Shown one piece after another: positions 36,254-46,974 of a stretch of 64,000 nt of DNA. Each line of letters starts with the position of its first letter. Within the stretch, counting starts at the first letter, position 1. A program made the translations under genes and the position numbers. The notes under the pieces are model-generated. The model had not been told where the DNA came from and made no database searches. It was given only the letters and a program-made list of their open reading frames with translations. The stretch is from Beggiatoa leptomitoformis (lineage in GTDB: Bacteria > Pseudomonadota > Gammaproteobacteria > Beggiatoales > Beggiatoaceae), in the NCBI RefSeq assembly GCF_001305575.3, contig NZ_CP012373.2, positions 1,364,001 to 1,428,000 of the forward strand. Direction: 5' to 3'.

Positions 36254-39200
36254 TTAATCTGCTGTTACTTTCCCATATCCGCCACCGCTGGGGGTTTCAA
36301 TCACAAAAACATCGCCTATCTGCATGTCGGCCGTTGCAATACCTGCTAACACTTCTTGTTCCCCTGTTGCACGCACGATGTAATTTTTCCCTACTTGTCC
36401 CGCCTCACCCCCGTGCATCCCATAGGGTGGAACTTGTCGATGTCCTGATAAAATCCCCGCTGTCATGGGTTCAAGAAAACGCAAACGGCGTGTTACACCC
36501 TCACCACCGCGCCAACGTCCCGCCCCACCACTGCCTTGACGAATCGTAAAAGCCTCTAATAATACAGGAAAACGCCACTCTAAGACTTCAGGGTCAGTTA
36601 AACGTGAATTAGTCATGTGTGTCTGCACAGCACTTGCCCCCGCAAAACCATCACCTGCTCCCGCACCACCACAAATCGTTTCATAATATTGATAACGTGC
36701 ATTACCAAAGGTGAAATTATTCATTGTTCCTTGCGCCGCACCCATCACGCCTAACGCACCATAAAGTGCATCCGTGACAACTTGCGAGGTTTCCACGTTG
36801 CCCGCTACAACGGCTGCGGGTGGATGCGGATTGAGTAAACAACCTTCTGGAATATGAATAGTCAGCGGTTTTAAACAACCTTCATTCAAGGGAATTGCTT
36901 GGTCAACCAGCGTGCGAAAGACATACAAAACAGCAGCGATACAAACGGCTTTAGGCGCGTTCCAATTATTCGCTTGTTGTGCCGATGTGCCTGTAAAATC
37001 AATCGTTGCTTGACGATTTACACGGTCTAAATGCAGGCTAACTTGAATAACTGCCCCGCTATCCATTGGATAGGTAAATCTTGCTGTATCACCATCTGCT
37101 AAGACTAAACGGTCTATGACGCGTCGCACACATTCTTCAGCGTTATCTTGTACATGTTGCATATAGGCTAAAACAATATCTAAACCAAATTGGGCAACTT
37201 TAGCCCGTAAGGCTTGCACACCCTGTGCATTTGCCGCAATTTGAGCGCGCAAGTCGGCAATATTATGAGCGGGATTGCGGGCAGGATAAGGGCTATCAGC
37301 TAATAATGCCCGAAGCGCGGACTCTTGAAAAATCCCTTGAGCAACCAATTTAAAACAGGCAATTAAAACACCTTCTTCGGTTATTGTGCGACTGTGTGGC
37401 GGTACAGAACCGGGAGTAATACCGCCAATATCGGCATGATGTCCGCGTGAGGCAACATAAAAATGTGGTTTTTCCGCAGATTCCGTCAGAAAAACGGGGG
37501 TAATCACCGTTAAATCGGGTAAATGCGTTCCACCGTGATAAGGCGAGTTGATGAGAAAAACATCACCATATTGAATAGATTGATTGCGAATTACTGTGCG
37601 CACACTTTCGCCCATTGAACCCAAATGTACGGGAATATGTGGCGCGTTTGCAATCAAATTGCCTTCCGCAGTGAATAATGCGCAGGAAAAATCCAAGCGT
37701 TCTTTAATATTTACCGAATACGCCGTATTTGCCAGCGTAAGCCCCATTTGTTCAGCAATAGACATAAATAGATTATTAAAAATTTCCAGCATCACAGGGT
37801 CAACATGTGTGCCTATCGCTTTGTTACGCGCTAAGGGTTGCACCCGTTTAACGATTAAATGTCCTTGCGCATGGATTTCTGCTTGCCATCCTTCTTCAAT
37901 AATATTTGTACCTATACTTTCAACAATAATCGCCGTTCCTTGAATCACCGTACCAACCGCTAATTGTTCGCGGTAATAAATAGGCGCGGGATAATATCGC
38001 CCATTACTGTAAAACTGGCTCATGACAGGTGTACTGGGGGTTTTATCCGTTGTTGTTACTAACGCAACGCTTGGAAATGCAGTATGTCCTATCGCTTCTA
38101 CCGCCACTGCTTCCACCAATAATGCACAATCGGGCATGATAAAACCATAACGTTGTTGATGCGCTTGTTGAAAAGCTAAGCACATATTTTCTATGCTGTT
38201 ATAAGGCACAATTAAAGCGGTATCTGTCCCTTGATAGCGTAAATAGACTTGTTGTAAAACGCTAATTGCACCTTGTGCCGTTTGTTGGCTTTGCACTTGT
38301 GCGCGAGCGGTATCGCTTAATTGTTGTAAAATAACGGCTATTATTGGCAATATCGCTGCATTTAAACTTTGTTCGACGCTTTGTTCGCGTAACACACGAA
38401 TATCCGCCAAGCCCATGCCATACGCGGATAACACGCCTGCATAGGGATGAATTACAATCGTTTGCATTCCCAACGCATCCGCAACTGCGCAAGCATGTTG
38501 CCCACCCGCCCCCCCAAAACAGCACAAAGCATATTCCGTGACGTTATAACCGCGTTGCGTGGAGATATATTTGATAGCATTCGCCATATTATCCACCGCA
38601 ATCTGTAAAAAACCCTCTGCTATCGCTTCAGGGCTGGTATGTTGACCCATTGTCTGCGTGACTTCATCAGCAAGCTGTTGAAATTTTTGTCTAACCGCAT
38701 CAACATCTAACGGTTGGTTATGATGCTCGCCAAACACCGCAGGAAACAATGTGGGTTGAATTTTACCCAATAACACGTTGCAATCCGTTACCGTCAACGC
38801 TCCCCCTCGCCGATAACACGCAGGACCGGGATTTGCCCCCGCTGATTCAGGGCCTACGCGAAAACGCATTCCGTCAAACGTGCATAAAGACCCGCCCCCC
38901 GCTGCAACGGTATGAATGGATAACATCGGTACCCGCAAACGTACCCCCGCAACATGGGTATCAAATGCCCGTTCATATACGCCGTCAAAGTGAGAAACAT
39001 CAGTGGAAGTGCCACCCATATCAAAGCCGATAATTTTCGCAAACCCAGCCTGTTGACTGGTTTCTACGGCACCAACAACGCCCCCCGCAGGCCCTGACAG
39101 AATACTATCTTTACCCTGAAAAACCTGTGCTGTTGCCAATCCACCATTAGATTGCATTAAAAAAACCCGTGTTTCGCCTAATTCTTGTGCAACAGTATCC

Positions 39201-39871
39201 ACATAACGGCGCAAAACAGGCGATAAATAAGCATCAACAACCGTTGTATCCCCGCGTGCGACAAATTTAATCAGTGGGCTAGTTGCGTGTGAGCTAGATA
39301 TTTGGCTAAAACCGACTGCCCGCGCTAATTCTATAATCCGTTGTTCATGCTGAGGAAAACGATAAGCGTGCATTAAAACGATAGCAATTGCTCGATAACC
39401 TTGAGCATACAATTGTTGTAACGTTTGCTGGGTTTTTGCCTCGTTTAAAGGGGTTAAAACTGTTCCCTTCGCGTCTAAACGCTCTTCTATTTCTACAACT
39501 GTTTTATAGAGTTGCGTTGGTAAAATGATTTCTCGCGCAAAAATATGCGGACGATTTTGGTAGCCAATGCGGAGCGCGTCGGCAAACCCTTGCGTTGTCA
39601 ACAATGCAATGGCATCCCCTTTGCGTTCCAGCAGGGCATTCGTGCCTATAGTCGTTCCCATACGCACTTCAGCAATCACGGGCGGAATAGCTTCATCAGC
39701 TTGTAGTTTTAATAAATGACGAATGCCATAAATGGCAGAATTTTGATATTGCTCAGGATTTTCTGAAAGCAATTTATGTGTATGTAAACGGCCATCGGGG
39801 GAGCGGGCGACAATATCCGTAAATGTGCCACCCCGGTCTATCCAAAAATGCCAAGCGGGCGTTGTATTCAT
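36254..39871 (-). CDS. Fused 5-oxoprolinase/hydantoinase (HyuA-HyuB)
   Basis: ATG 39871 is preferred over an in-frame GTG at 39883. The 1205-residue protein fuses HyuA ([39 protein letters not shown]) with HyuB (about 690-1205: [41 protein letters not shown]). The order and length match eukaryotic-like OPLAH and bacterial 5-oxoprolinases, which hydrolyse 5-oxoproline to glutamate with ATP. A hydantoinase role cannot be excluded. It is alone on its strand. Confidence 0.9.
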   Translation of the reverse strand: MNTTPAWHFWIDRGGTFTDIVARSPDGRLHTHKLLSENPEQYQNSAIYGIRHLLKLQADEAIPPVIAEVRMGTTIGTNALLERKGDAIALLTTQGFADALRIGYQNRPHIFAREIILPTQLYKTVVEIEERLDAKGTVLTPLNEAKTQQTLQQLYAQGYRAIAIVLMHAYRFPQHEQRIIELARAVGFSQISSSHATSPLIKFVARGDTTVVDAYLSPVLRRYVDTVAQELGETRVFLMQSNGGLATAQVFQGKDSILSGPAGGVVGAVETSQQAGFAKIIGFDMGGTSTDVSHFDGVYERAFDTHVAGVRLRVPMLSIHTVAAGGGSLCTFDGMRFRVGPESAGANPGPACYRRGGALTVTDCNVLLGKIQPTLFPAVFGEHHNQPLDVDAVRQKFQQLADEVTQTMGQHTSPEAIAEGFLQIAVDNMANAIKYISTQRGYNVTEYALCCFGGAGGQHACAVADALGMQTIVIHPYAGVLSAYGMGLADIRVLREQSVEQSLNAAILPIIAVILQQLSDTARAQVQSQQTAQGAISVLQQVYLRYQGTDTALIVPYNSIENMCLAFQQAHQQRYGFIMPDCALLVEAVAVEAIGHTAFPSVALVTTTDKTPSTPVMSQFYSNGRYYPAPIYYREQLAVGTVIQGTAIIVESIGTNIIEEGWQAEIHAQGHLIVKRVQPLARNKAIGTHVDPVMLEIFNNLFMSIAEQMGLTLANTAYSVNIKERLDFSCALFTAEGNLIANAPHIPVHLGSMGESVRTVIRNQSIQYGDVFLINSPYHGGTHLPDLTVITPVFLTESAEKPHFYVASRGHHADIGGITPGSVPPHSRTITEEGVLIACFKLVAQGIFQESALRALLADSPYPARNPAHNIADLRAQIAANAQGVQALRAKVAQFGLDIVLAYMQHVQDNAEECVRRVIDRLVLADGDTARFTYPMDSGAVIQVSLHLDRVNRQATIDFTGTSAQQANNWNAPKAVCIAAVLYVFRTLVDQAIPLNEGCLKPLTIHIPEGCLLNPHPPAAVVAGNVETSQVVTDALYGALGVMGAAQGTMNNFTFGNARYQYYETICGGAGAGDGFAGASAVQTHMTNSRLTDPEVLEWRFPVLLEAFTIRQGSGGAGRWRGGEGVTRRLRFLEPMTAGILSGHRQVPPYGMHGGEAGQVGKNYIVRATGEQEVLAGIATADMQIGDVFVIETPSGGGYGKVTAD

Positions 39872-39883
39872 CACTATCTGCAC

Positions 39884-40338
39884 TGTTGTAGGGAGATTAT
39901 TAGCATTTTCGCATAGATAGGACAGAGAGGGTAGATTGCTTACTAGGAAACTTCAACTAGACATATTATATATATAAAACAAGCAGTAGAATTAAAAATA
40001 GCTGAGAAAATGTAGAGAAAGAAAAGAAACTCATAAAAAAGTTGTACCTCGAGGAAAATAGGGAATAATGGTGATGGTGCATCATATCCACTCCCAAAGG
40101 TACAGCAATGTATAATATAATAAAAATAACCTATTTACTCTGTTCGGTTGATGACTTTTGGCTTAGTGAGTATTACAAGCGTTATTTAAAGGAGAATCCT
40201 AATATATGCCATGAAATTTGAAACATGAATGGAGAATGGGACAATTCAAATTCTAAAAAGCTTTTGCTAAAGGAAGGGACATAAAAAAACAACGGAGAAA
40301 ACCGAATCGCTTTTTTTATGAGGGATACTGCACAGATT
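39884..40338. other. Intergenic region with possible transposase debris
   Basis: The 455 bases hold no intact gene. A 37-codon frame at 40108-40221 has a transposase-like N-terminus and other fragments continue in a shifted frame to about 40330. Its base composition differs little from the surrounding gene-poor region. Confidence 0.35.
40108..40221 (+). pseudogene. Short IS982-like N-terminal fragment
   Basis: ATG 40108 opens 37 codons (MYNIIKITYLLCSVDDFWLSEYYKRY ...) to TGA 40221. The pattern of hydrophobic start and VDDFW resembles IS982-family transposase N-termini. The downstream sequence contains KKQRRKPNRFFYEG in a different frame, so the gene looks decayed. A chance ORF cannot be ruled out. 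Confidence 0.3.
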
Positions 40339-40869
40339 TTATTGTTTTAGCTGAAATGAATGTGCTGCATATTTACTTAACAAGTCATAAATTAAAACAC
40401 ACTCAACCCGAAATTCTTTTGCTGCATCTGGAATAAGCACGCGGCGTTTTGCGTTTGGATCACTTCTTTCATGGGTCACGATGGTGTAATTGTGAGTCAT
40501 GGCAACGGCAATGAGAGAAGCATCTGCAATATCAGCACGAAGAAATTCTGCTTTAGCGAGTTCAGTATAGTGCGTATCACGACTAATCCAGTTTACGATT
40601 TCGCGATAAACGTTTACAACTTGGGTATCGTTCAGGTCAGCTAAGAAAAATTTGCTCAAGCGTTCATCATCTATCCACTGGCGCACAGGATCATCTTCTT
40701 TGCCGTTTTCGAGTTCCTGTTTTACTTTGTCAATACTGAACACAATGCCTGCTTGATGGGCTTGAATAATCCAATCCCAAAAGACTTGGCAAAAATCAAA
40801 ACAATAGTGTAAGTTTTTAGCTTGAATAAAGACGTTAGCATCCAGTAAAAATTTAGACGTTGAACCCAT
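40339..40869 (-). CDS. PIN-domain protein of the DUF4411 type (toxin-like)
   Basis: The 176-residue protein opens FLLDANVFIQAKN with the first PIN acid at Asp10 and shows KVKQELENG, ADIADASLIAVAMTH and IVTHERSDPNAKRR. This matches DUF4411 PIN-like proteins, putative RNases of toxin-antitoxin loci. Its start overlaps the stop of the ImmA/IrrE-like gene (TAATG), so they are coupled. The likely role is toxin with its upstream partner. Confidence 0.85.
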   Translation of the reverse strand: MGSTSKFLLDANVFIQAKNLHYCFDFCQVFWDWIIQAHQAGIVFSIDKVKQELENGKEDDPVRQWIDDERLSKFFLADLNDTQVVNVYREIVNWISRDTHYTELAKAEFLRADIADASLIAVAMTHNYTIVTHERSDPNAKRRVLIPDAAKEFRVECVLIYDLLSKYAAHSFQLKQ

Positions 40870-42002
40870 TAACTTAAGTGCCTTTTGCTCAGTTCCATAA
40901 TGGTATGGGGTTGTACATTTAATAGGCTTGCTGCCTCACGCAGCATCATGTTGCCACTCAATGCAGAACTCACAATAGCTTGTGTAATACGTTTACTATT
41001 TCTAGTCGGCAGTATTTTGTAAAAATCTCCGCCTCCCGATTTAGCCGTTTTCTTGGAAGTATTCAAAACAGCCTTATACTGTTCCCGCGTTATCTTATTG
41101 AAGTCATAAGCACGTCTTGCAATAACCCACACGCTAACGTTGAATACTTTGCTGAGTGCGACGATGTCAGGTTGTTGTTCCCACGCATTCAAAAACAGGG
41201 TCTCAGGCACTAATAATTCGGCAGCTATTTGATTGCAGTCTTTTTCAAGTTGCTGGGCATGGTAAGGCTGTTCGTAGGGAAGATTGAATATACCACTTTC
41301 ACCCAGCCAAATATGCGCCAATTCATGAGCTAAGGTAAACACCCATGCGGCTTCGCTGTCCTTGCCGTTGATGAAAATCACAGGGGCGAGCTTATCGACA
41401 ATGGCAAAGCCTCGGAATTCCGCCACCGATAAACTTCGATGTGTGTTATTTTTCACAATGCCATTTTTAAAGACTAAAACACCCGCTGCTTCTGCTTTGG
41501 TACTCAATAAGTTGAAAAAAGCCTGTGCATTGGCACATTCTGCTTGTTCTTGGTGGGTAAAATTTAAGGTGTTTCGAATGTCTTCTGCAATTTTCTGAGC
41601 AGAAACAGAAGTGTTTTTGAAGCGAGCGACAAAATCCAGATTGTTATAAGTCTGTGCTTTTAGATACGCTATAAACCATTGTTGCTTGCGTAGGACATCG
41701 TCTAGGGTGTCGAAAAAATCGGCACTCAATGGGACAAACTCAGGCAATTGCCGCAGGTCAGGCAGGCTATTATTGCGAACTATTTTGGGTGGCGTATCAA
41801 GAAAAAAGTAGCCAAAGGGAATATGGGTTTTTTGAGCAAGTGTTTCTATTTGCTTAAGAGTGAGTTTTCCAGCTAGATAGTCTTGACGTTTAGATTCAGC
41901 ACGCCCCAACAAATCGATAAGTGCGTCCATACTGAGTGCGTTTTGTTCGGCAGCCCATTGGAGTATATCTGGAGAAATTTGTAGGGTATTCACTGGGTTC
42001 AC
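40869..42002 (-). CDS. XRE/ImmA-IrrE family metallopeptidase-like protein (antitoxin-like)
   Basis: The 377-residue protein has a degenerate XRE-like helical N-terminus (about 10-65), then a peptidase domain with HELAHIWLG (HExxH zinc site, about 222). COG2856 proteins of this plan often precede a DUF4411 gene. The partner is translationally coupled downstream. In such pairs it may act as an antitoxin or regulator; no C-terminal regulatory domain beyond about 330 is recognised. Confidence 0.85.
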   Translation of the reverse strand: MNPVNTLQISPDILQWAAEQNALSMDALIDLLGRAESKRQDYLAGKLTLKQIETLAQKTHIPFGYFFLDTPPKIVRNNSLPDLRQLPEFVPLSADFFDTLDDVLRKQQWFIAYLKAQTYNNLDFVARFKNTSVSAQKIAEDIRNTLNFTHQEQAECANAQAFFNLLSTKAEAAGVLVFKNGIVKNNTHRSLSVAEFRGFAIVDKLAPVIFINGKDSEAAWVFTLAHELAHIWLGESGIFNLPYEQPYHAQQLEKDCNQIAAELLVPETLFLNAWEQQPDIVALSKVFNVSVWVIARRAYDFNKITREQYKAVLNTSKKTAKSGGGDFYKILPTRNSKRITQAIVSSALSGNMMLREAASLLNVQPHTIMELSKRHLS

Positions 42003-42266
42003 ACCATTTTAAATGCTATAAACGTTTACTCTATTAAGTGTAAGTCTAGTACTGGATGATTTTTTAGTTTTGTTCGAACTGCGTATCCAAATCCCCTTGA
42101 AAAGACTTAAAACCGCTTTACCTCATCGAACTGGGGTTAAACAAGCAACACCCCGAAAATGATTAAAGACAAAGGCAGGATTTAACCTCTCCCCCTCAAT
42201 GGAGAGATAAAATCCCTCCCGATTGAGAAGAAAACGCTTTTGATAACACGCCTTAAGCCTATTTCT

Positions 42267-42842
42267 TCAATCCACTTTCACCAAATGTTGCAACTTTATA
42301 TACATTAAAGCCGTTGTGATAACATGTGTTAAGGCATTGTTAGCATTACCTAATATGGGTAAGTCTAATTTGCGAACAATTGTATCAAACCGTAAATCGA
42401 CATTGATGGGTTGCGATTTACTTTGACGTTTATTGTAATAAATGCCAGAGACTTCAATCTGTTCATTAGGCAATGCAAAACCTAATAACTGCTCAATCTG
42501 TTGATTTAATAAATTTAAATCAAAATCCAAATAGTAACCCAGCACGGGGCGAGAACCAATGTAATAAAGCAATTGGCGCACTGCATCCAATGGTTCAAGA
42601 TAATCAGGGTTGTCTTCCATTGGATGAGCGGAAGATTTGACGAATAACGATAATTTCTGACTGCTTAAAATACGATTATCTCGAATCAAAACCAGATGAA
42701 TTGCCTGCACTTCGGCCGTTTCTAAAGCTAAGGTAGAGGTTTCACACTCAATACAAACATATTCATTCGCAGGTGCAGGGTCAAATAAAAAGGCAAATTG
42801 CGCGTCTAATAGGCTTTCGCGGCTGGGTTTCTTGTTAAACAT
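42267..42842 (-). CDS. DnaQ-like exonuclease-fold protein, probably catalytically altered
   Basis: The 191-residue protein has an exonuclease fold: VCIECETSTLALETAEV corresponds to the DxE motif I and GYYLDFDLNLLN to motif II. The first Asp is replaced (IECET) and the last motif reads NNALTHVITTALMY instead of HxALxDA, so key metal ligands seem missing. It overlaps the DUF294 gene upstream by one base. The pair is a recurring DUF294-exonuclease arrangement whose role is unknown. Confidence 0.75.
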   Translation of the reverse strand: MFNKKPSRESLLDAQFAFLFDPAPANEYVCIECETSTLALETAEVQAIHLVLIRDNRILSSQKLSLFVKSSAHPMEDNPDYLEPLDAVRQLLYYIGSRPVLGYYLDFDLNLLNQQIEQLLGFALPNEQIEVSGIYYNKRQSKSQPINVDLRFDTIVRKLDLPILGNANNALTHVITTALMYIKLQHLVKVD

Positions 42843-44671
42843 TAGCTTACCAAATTTAATTTAAAGTGATGTGTAATTAACTTCTTAAACTCATTAACAA
42901 TTTTAAATGAGTCTTTCAACAAATCTCGTTCCAATTTGTTCAATGTATCAGGGTCAACGTAATTGTTATAATCCTCACCATTGTTGATTTCTAACAACTC
43001 CGCATGAAGCCGTACCCAACTCATAAAAGAAAAAGCTTCAATCAGCTCAATGGCAAATTTAGGTTGTAATACGCCGTTTTTCTGCAACAGTCTAATCCGC
43101 TCAATCGTATTCGTCGTCGTCAACCGATTTTCTATGGCTAAACTCCGTACACCATGCACAATTGGAAAAATCCCGCCTTTTTTGATATTCAACTGCTTGC
43201 GATTGTGATTTTTTTCGACAATAAAGTTTTCAAACCAATTTAACGGTGTTTCAAAAGCCAAGGTTGGACGGGCAAAATGCGCATAAAATATCTTGTTGTC
43301 TATTAATAATTTAAACAGATAGTTTTTTGCTGTTTTGAGCAGTTCTGCATCGCCTGCGACACAATGCGCATCGTAAAAAATCGCCAAATTCATCAACGCT
43401 TCTTCATTCGGATGGTCTATCCACCCATAAATTTGGTCTTGAAACCCTTTTAACGGTCTGCACCAATACGGATTATTCACCATAATTTTACCATTGCAGG
43501 GTGGATAACCAAATTGTACAAGTGTTTCCGTAAATTCTTGAGTGATTGCGTCCAAATTCTCGCAAGTATAGCCATCACGTAAAATAATCGCGTTATCTTG
43601 GTCGGTGCGTAAAATTTGTTCTTCGCGTCCTTCGCTTCCCATTACCAACAAGCAAGAATTCAACAATAAATCGGGTGGTGCAATGAATTCATAGAGTTTG
43701 TGGAAAATACGCCGATTTAATTCCGTCACTAATTGGGAAACATAACGAATCTTCACCCCTTTATCGTACAAAGATTGAATCATCGTTAAAACCGTATCGC
43801 AGGCTTTTTTCAACTGCTCCTTAGTCGTTGCCCGCTCAATTTGCACAGCAATCAAGCGTGAATCATTAGAGAAATAACTAAATAAATCCAATTGGTCAAG
43901 CAAACCAATAATGTTGTCATTCTCATAAACCAACAACCGTTTAACTGAATGTTTCGTCATGGTTAAACGTGCGTTAAATAAAAAGTCATCTACCTGTAAA
44001 CTAATAAGATTATAAGTTGAAAATTGCCCTAACTCAGCATCTACAGAAACACGACCTAATACAACATGTTTACGAATATCTGTATCCGTAAAAATGCCAA
44101 CTTCATCACCGCGTTGCACTAATACCGCACTGACTTTATGCGCTTGCATTTTCTGTACAGCTTCATAAATTGACGCATCCGCATTTACAAATACAGGGGG
44201 TTGCATATAAATATCACTGATTTTCGCCAACATAAAAGAGGCCATTTCTTTATTTTGGCGTTGTTCTAACAAATTATTTAAGCGCGTGGTTAAATTTTGA
44301 TGAAACGTATTTTTAAAAGCACTATTACTGCCTATTGTGGTTAAAAAGGTCGATTTTGGCAGTAAATAACAAACAACTTCCTGATTAGCCAGAAAACTAT
44401 TTTTACTCTCGCCTTCAAGTAATCCAACCGCATCGATACAATCTTGAGCAGTATAAAAAGAAATTAGTTCCTCATTCTCATTAATTTCATGCACTAACCC
44501 CTTTAGCAAAATATAAAGATATTCAGGAGATTCTCCCTGTTTAATCAAAAAGTCATCTTTTTTAAAATAGGCAATATCAACCGCTTGCATAACTACATCC
44601 AACTCTTCGGCAGAGAGTTGATTAAACGGCGGAATATGAATCAACGGCGTTTGTTCTTGATAATTTGTCAT
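42842..44671 (-). CDS. cNMP-binding/CBS/DUF294 nucleotidyltransferase protein
   Basis: The 609-residue protein has a cyclic-nucleotide-binding domain (about 10-135), two CBS domains (about 150-285), a DUF294 nucleotidyltransferase domain (about 300-450, LLVMGSEGREEQILRTDQDNAIIL) and a DUF294 C-terminal domain (about 460-600). The GSxGRxExxxxTDQD motif resembles GlnD-type enzymes. It is likely a regulatory uridylyl- or adenylyl-transferase responding to a nucleotide. It is translated with the downstream DnaQ-like protein. Confidence 0.9.
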   Translation of the reverse strand: MTNYQEQTPLIHIPPFNQLSAEELDVVMQAVDIAYFKKDDFLIKQGESPEYLYILLKGLVHEINENEELISFYTAQDCIDAVGLLEGESKNSFLANQEVVCYLLPKSTFLTTIGSNSAFKNTFHQNLTTRLNNLLEQRQNKEMASFMLAKISDIYMQPPVFVNADASIYEAVQKMQAHKVSAVLVQRGDEVGIFTDTDIRKHVVLGRVSVDAELGQFSTYNLISLQVDDFLFNARLTMTKHSVKRLLVYENDNIIGLLDQLDLFSYFSNDSRLIAVQIERATTKEQLKKACDTVLTMIQSLYDKGVKIRYVSQLVTELNRRIFHKLYEFIAPPDLLLNSCLLVMGSEGREEQILRTDQDNAIILRDGYTCENLDAITQEFTETLVQFGYPPCNGKIMVNNPYWCRPLKGFQDQIYGWIDHPNEEALMNLAIFYDAHCVAGDAELLKTAKNYLFKLLIDNKIFYAHFARPTLAFETPLNWFENFIVEKNHNRKQLNIKKGGIFPIVHGVRSLAIENRLTTTNTIERIRLLQKNGVLQPKFAIELIEAFSFMSWVRLHAELLEINNGEDYNNYVDPDTLNKLERDLLKDSFKIVNEFKKLITHHFKLNLVS

Positions 44672-44885
44672 CTTATTATCTGTCTTTGGTGGGATTATTA
44701 TTAAAGGTTTATTATAGGGTTAATCTGTATTTTAGGTAAATTTAGAAATTATCTACATCAAAATTTGCAGAATTCTCCTTTTAACTCCCCCTAAATGGGA
44801 AAGTTTTTTTGACGCTACGCCCTCTCCACAAACAGAGAGGGTTAGAGAGAAACTCAGCAGCTTTACCATCAGAAAAATAATGCGC
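44672..44885. other. Intergenic region with one hairpin
   Basis: No gene is seen. The 7-bp inverted repeat CCCTCTC/GAGAGGG (44820-44841, eight-base loop) lies 45 bases after the leftward lgt stop and could end its transcript. The following bases have no long T run. Confidence 0.4.
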
Positions 44886-45725
44886 TCATACTTGCTGAAC
44901 AGAATGGCGACGATAAGCAAACAACATTAAGCCTATCCCAATAATTATCATAGGAAAAGATAATAACTGTCCCATCGTGAGCCAATCAAACGCAAGATAA
45001 CCAATATGTGCATCAGGCATACGAACAAACTCAACAATAAAACGGAATACGCCATAACCAATTAAAAACAAGCCAGAAACTGCCATCGTTGGACGGGGTT
45101 TTTTAGAGAAAATCCACAGAATAACAAAAAGCGCGACCCCTTCTAAAGCGGCTTGAAACAACTGCGTAGGATAAAGCCCCATTCCATTTAAAACAGCTTC
45201 TTGCAAATTTTGGGGTAAGCGTGTAATCACTGATTCTTGCGTGATTTGCATTCCCCAAATAGATTGGGTTGGATGCCCCCAAAGTTCGCCATTAATAAAA
45301 TTTCCCAAACGTCCTGCAGCCAGTCCCGGCGGAACCAGTGGCGCGATAAAATCTGTCATCTGAAAAAAAGTGCGATTATTTTTATGGGCAAAAATAGCCA
45401 TTGCAATCAACACGCCAATCAAACCACCATGAAAAGACATTCCACCTCGCCAAACCTCAAACATTGCTAATGGATGTTGTAAATAGGTCGGAAAACCATA
45501 AAAAAGGATGTAGCCCAAGCGTCCACCAAGTACAACGCCTAATGCAGAATAAAAAACTAAATCACTAAGTTGTTCTGGCGTAACGGGGGAATCGGGGCGT
45601 TTTGCGCGACTATGTCCTAATCCCCACGCAATGAGTAAACCGATGAGGTACATTAACCCGTACCAATGAATGGGAAAAGGACCAATTTGAACTAAAACAG
45701 GGTCAATCGTTGGATAAGTCAACAT
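44886..45725 (-). CDS. lgt: Lgt, prolipoprotein diacylglyceryl transferase
   Basis: The 279-residue membrane enzyme has seven helices and the family motifs [12 protein letters not shown] (about 75-86), [11 protein letters not shown] (about 95) and [15 protein letters not shown] (about 135-149). It transfers diacylglycerol from phosphatidylglycerol to the lipobox Cys of lipoproteins. The usual thyA neighbour is not in this window. Length agrees with the family. Confidence 0.97.
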   Translation of the reverse strand: MLTYPTIDPVLVQIGPFPIHWYGLMYLIGLLIAWGLGHSRAKRPDSPVTPEQLSDLVFYSALGVVLGGRLGYILFYGFPTYLQHPLAMFEVWRGGMSFHGGLIGVLIAMAIFAHKNNRTFFQMTDFIAPLVPPGLAAGRLGNFINGELWGHPTQSIWGMQITQESVITRLPQNLQEAVLNGMGLYPTQLFQAALEGVALFVILWIFSKKPRPTMAVSGLFLIGYGVFRFIVEFVRMPDAHIGYLAFDWLTMGQLLSFPMIIIGIGLMLFAYRRHSVQQV

Positions 45726-46054
45726 AACAGTGCGTGTTTTTAACGGTAGTGAAAATAGGGGGTATTTTATCCTATCTGCTGTTTAAGTTCGTCACTGTTG
45801 TTTATTTTAGAAATCGATATAAATTTAGATAAAGGCTATTTTAATAGAAATACTTTTGTCCTTCATTGCTTACTTACAAACATTCTGGGCGCAATCTTTA
45901 GACCTAGTACGTTTTCTTGATATCAAAGAAACTGAAAATGCAGAACAGCTAAAAAAAGCATTTGGTTCATGGCGAGGACTTTGCTGATGCACTAATGGCT
46001 GGGAACAAATAGTAAAGAGGGGCGTGATGGAAAGATGGCGTAAAAAATCATAAC
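45726..46054. other. Intergenic region with gene debris
   Basis: No intact gene. The plus strand from about 45850 to 46015 holds two short coding-like stretches in different frames (SFIAYLQTFWAQSLDLVRFL and HLVHGEDFADALMAGNK). This suggests a decayed gene. A leftward frame at 45870-46127 is not credible. Confidence 0.3.
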
Positions 46055-46543
46055 TTATTTGTATAAGTAATTTTGCATTGTTTCTGGAAAATAGTGTTGT
46101 AATAGAAGATATTTTAATTCTTGGCAAGCAAATGTTTGTAATAAAAGATTGAACAGATTTTCTTTTAACTTTGCATAAGCAACTAAAGTTGTTAGTTTCT
46201 TAAAACTAGAAATTGTTTTTAAAGTGTTTAAGGTAGCTTGGTGGTCTTCTTGTGCAACTAAGTACCAAAAACCTTCATTTTTTAAATGAAAAAATGGATT
46301 AATCAGTTGACATATATTTTCTGTAGTAACTAATAATCGCCAATTCTCTTCAAACAATTGTTGTAAATCTGGTGTCAAATAAATTCGATTGTCTTTGATA
46401 ACTCTTTTTTCTATTAATTCAATAACTGAAATTAGTAAAACAGGCTTATGTGGCGCATTGCCGCTCATTGTTCCTTGTTTAGTTTTATCAACTCTAAGTT
46501 TTGTAAATTTATTTAAATAAAACGCTAAATCTGGATTAGACAT
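46055..46543 (-). CDS. HNH-endonuclease-family N-terminal domain, likely truncated
   Basis: The 162-residue protein opens with an N-terminal region typical of putative HNH restriction-type endonucleases: GNAPHKPVLLISVIELIEKR, then NRIYLTPDLQQLF and NPFFHLKNEGFWYL. Full members run about 280-320 residues with a C-terminal HNH motif; here the frame stops after ETMQNYLYK and no HNH motif follows in any frame. It is probably a broken gene. It diverges from the next small gene 30 bases away. Confidence 0.65.
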   Translation of the reverse strand: MSNPDLAFYLNKFTKLRVDKTKQGTMSGNAPHKPVLLISVIELIEKRVIKDNRIYLTPDLQQLFEENWRLLVTTENICQLINPFFHLKNEGFWYLVAQEDHQATLNTLKTISSFKKLTTLVAYAKLKENLFNLLLQTFACQELKYLLLQHYFPETMQNYLYK

Positions 46544-46573
46544 GATTTTTAAAAGCGGGCTTTTCTAATAAAT

Positions 46574-46900
46574 ATGAGCAGACATAATCAGTTAGTAGAG
46601 TTTCAATGGGAGTTGCTACCTAGATTTTTTGTTAATCCTTTTCCAACTCTAACAAGTAGTTATAAAATTGATTTGAATACAGGGAAAGGTCAATCAAGGC
46701 ATTATAACGTAGAGAACCCTCCCATTCTACACCGTAAGGAGTTATTGCTTCCGCTTCATTACCCACAAATTACTGAATGGCAAATGGTTACTTGTATGCT
46801 GGAGCAAGCAGGTTTATTTGAGCAACCACGTAAAATTGGGTTTAAGCGTTATTGGGATGCGTTGTTATTGAGTAAAAATATTGATTTAGATTATTCATAG
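46574..46900 (+). CDS. Fragment resembling C-terminus of a DNA-phosphorothioation-associated methyltransferase
   Basis: The 108-residue protein contains IDLNTGKGQSRHYNVENPPILHRKELLLP, then EQAGLFEQPRKIGFKRYWDALL. The NPPILHRKE stretch resembles the C-terminal part of the putative methyltransferases linked to DNA phosphorothioation (Dnd) systems. The upstream SAM-binding part is missing. No Dnd gene is near. It could be a fragment or a stand-alone small protein; I recall the family from memory only. Confidence 0.45.
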   Translation: MSRHNQLVEFQWELLPRFFVNPFPTLTSSYKIDLNTGKGQSRHYNVENPPILHRKELLLPLHYPQITEWQMVTCMLEQAGLFEQPRKIGFKRYWDALLLSKNIDLDYS

Positions 46901-46921
46901 CCATCTCAGTTTCAGATAATA

Positions 46922-46955
46922 AAAAACGCCCTTCATTTTCATGGAGGGCGTTTTT
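46922..46955. terminator. Strong bidirectional Rho-independent terminator
   Basis: AAAAACGCCCT and AGGGCGTTTTT form an 11-bp stem with a 12-base loop and T-rich flanks. It separates the rightward gene ending at 46900 from the leftward Ctp gene ending at 46975. Confidence 0.9.
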
Positions 46956-46974
46956 ATTTTGTGCTTTGTTGATG

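Noticed and set aside
45870-46127. Leftward 85-codon frame downstream of the HNH-like gene
   Set aside because: Composition is not protein-like and it overlaps the HNH-like gene; plus-strand debris explains the sequence better.
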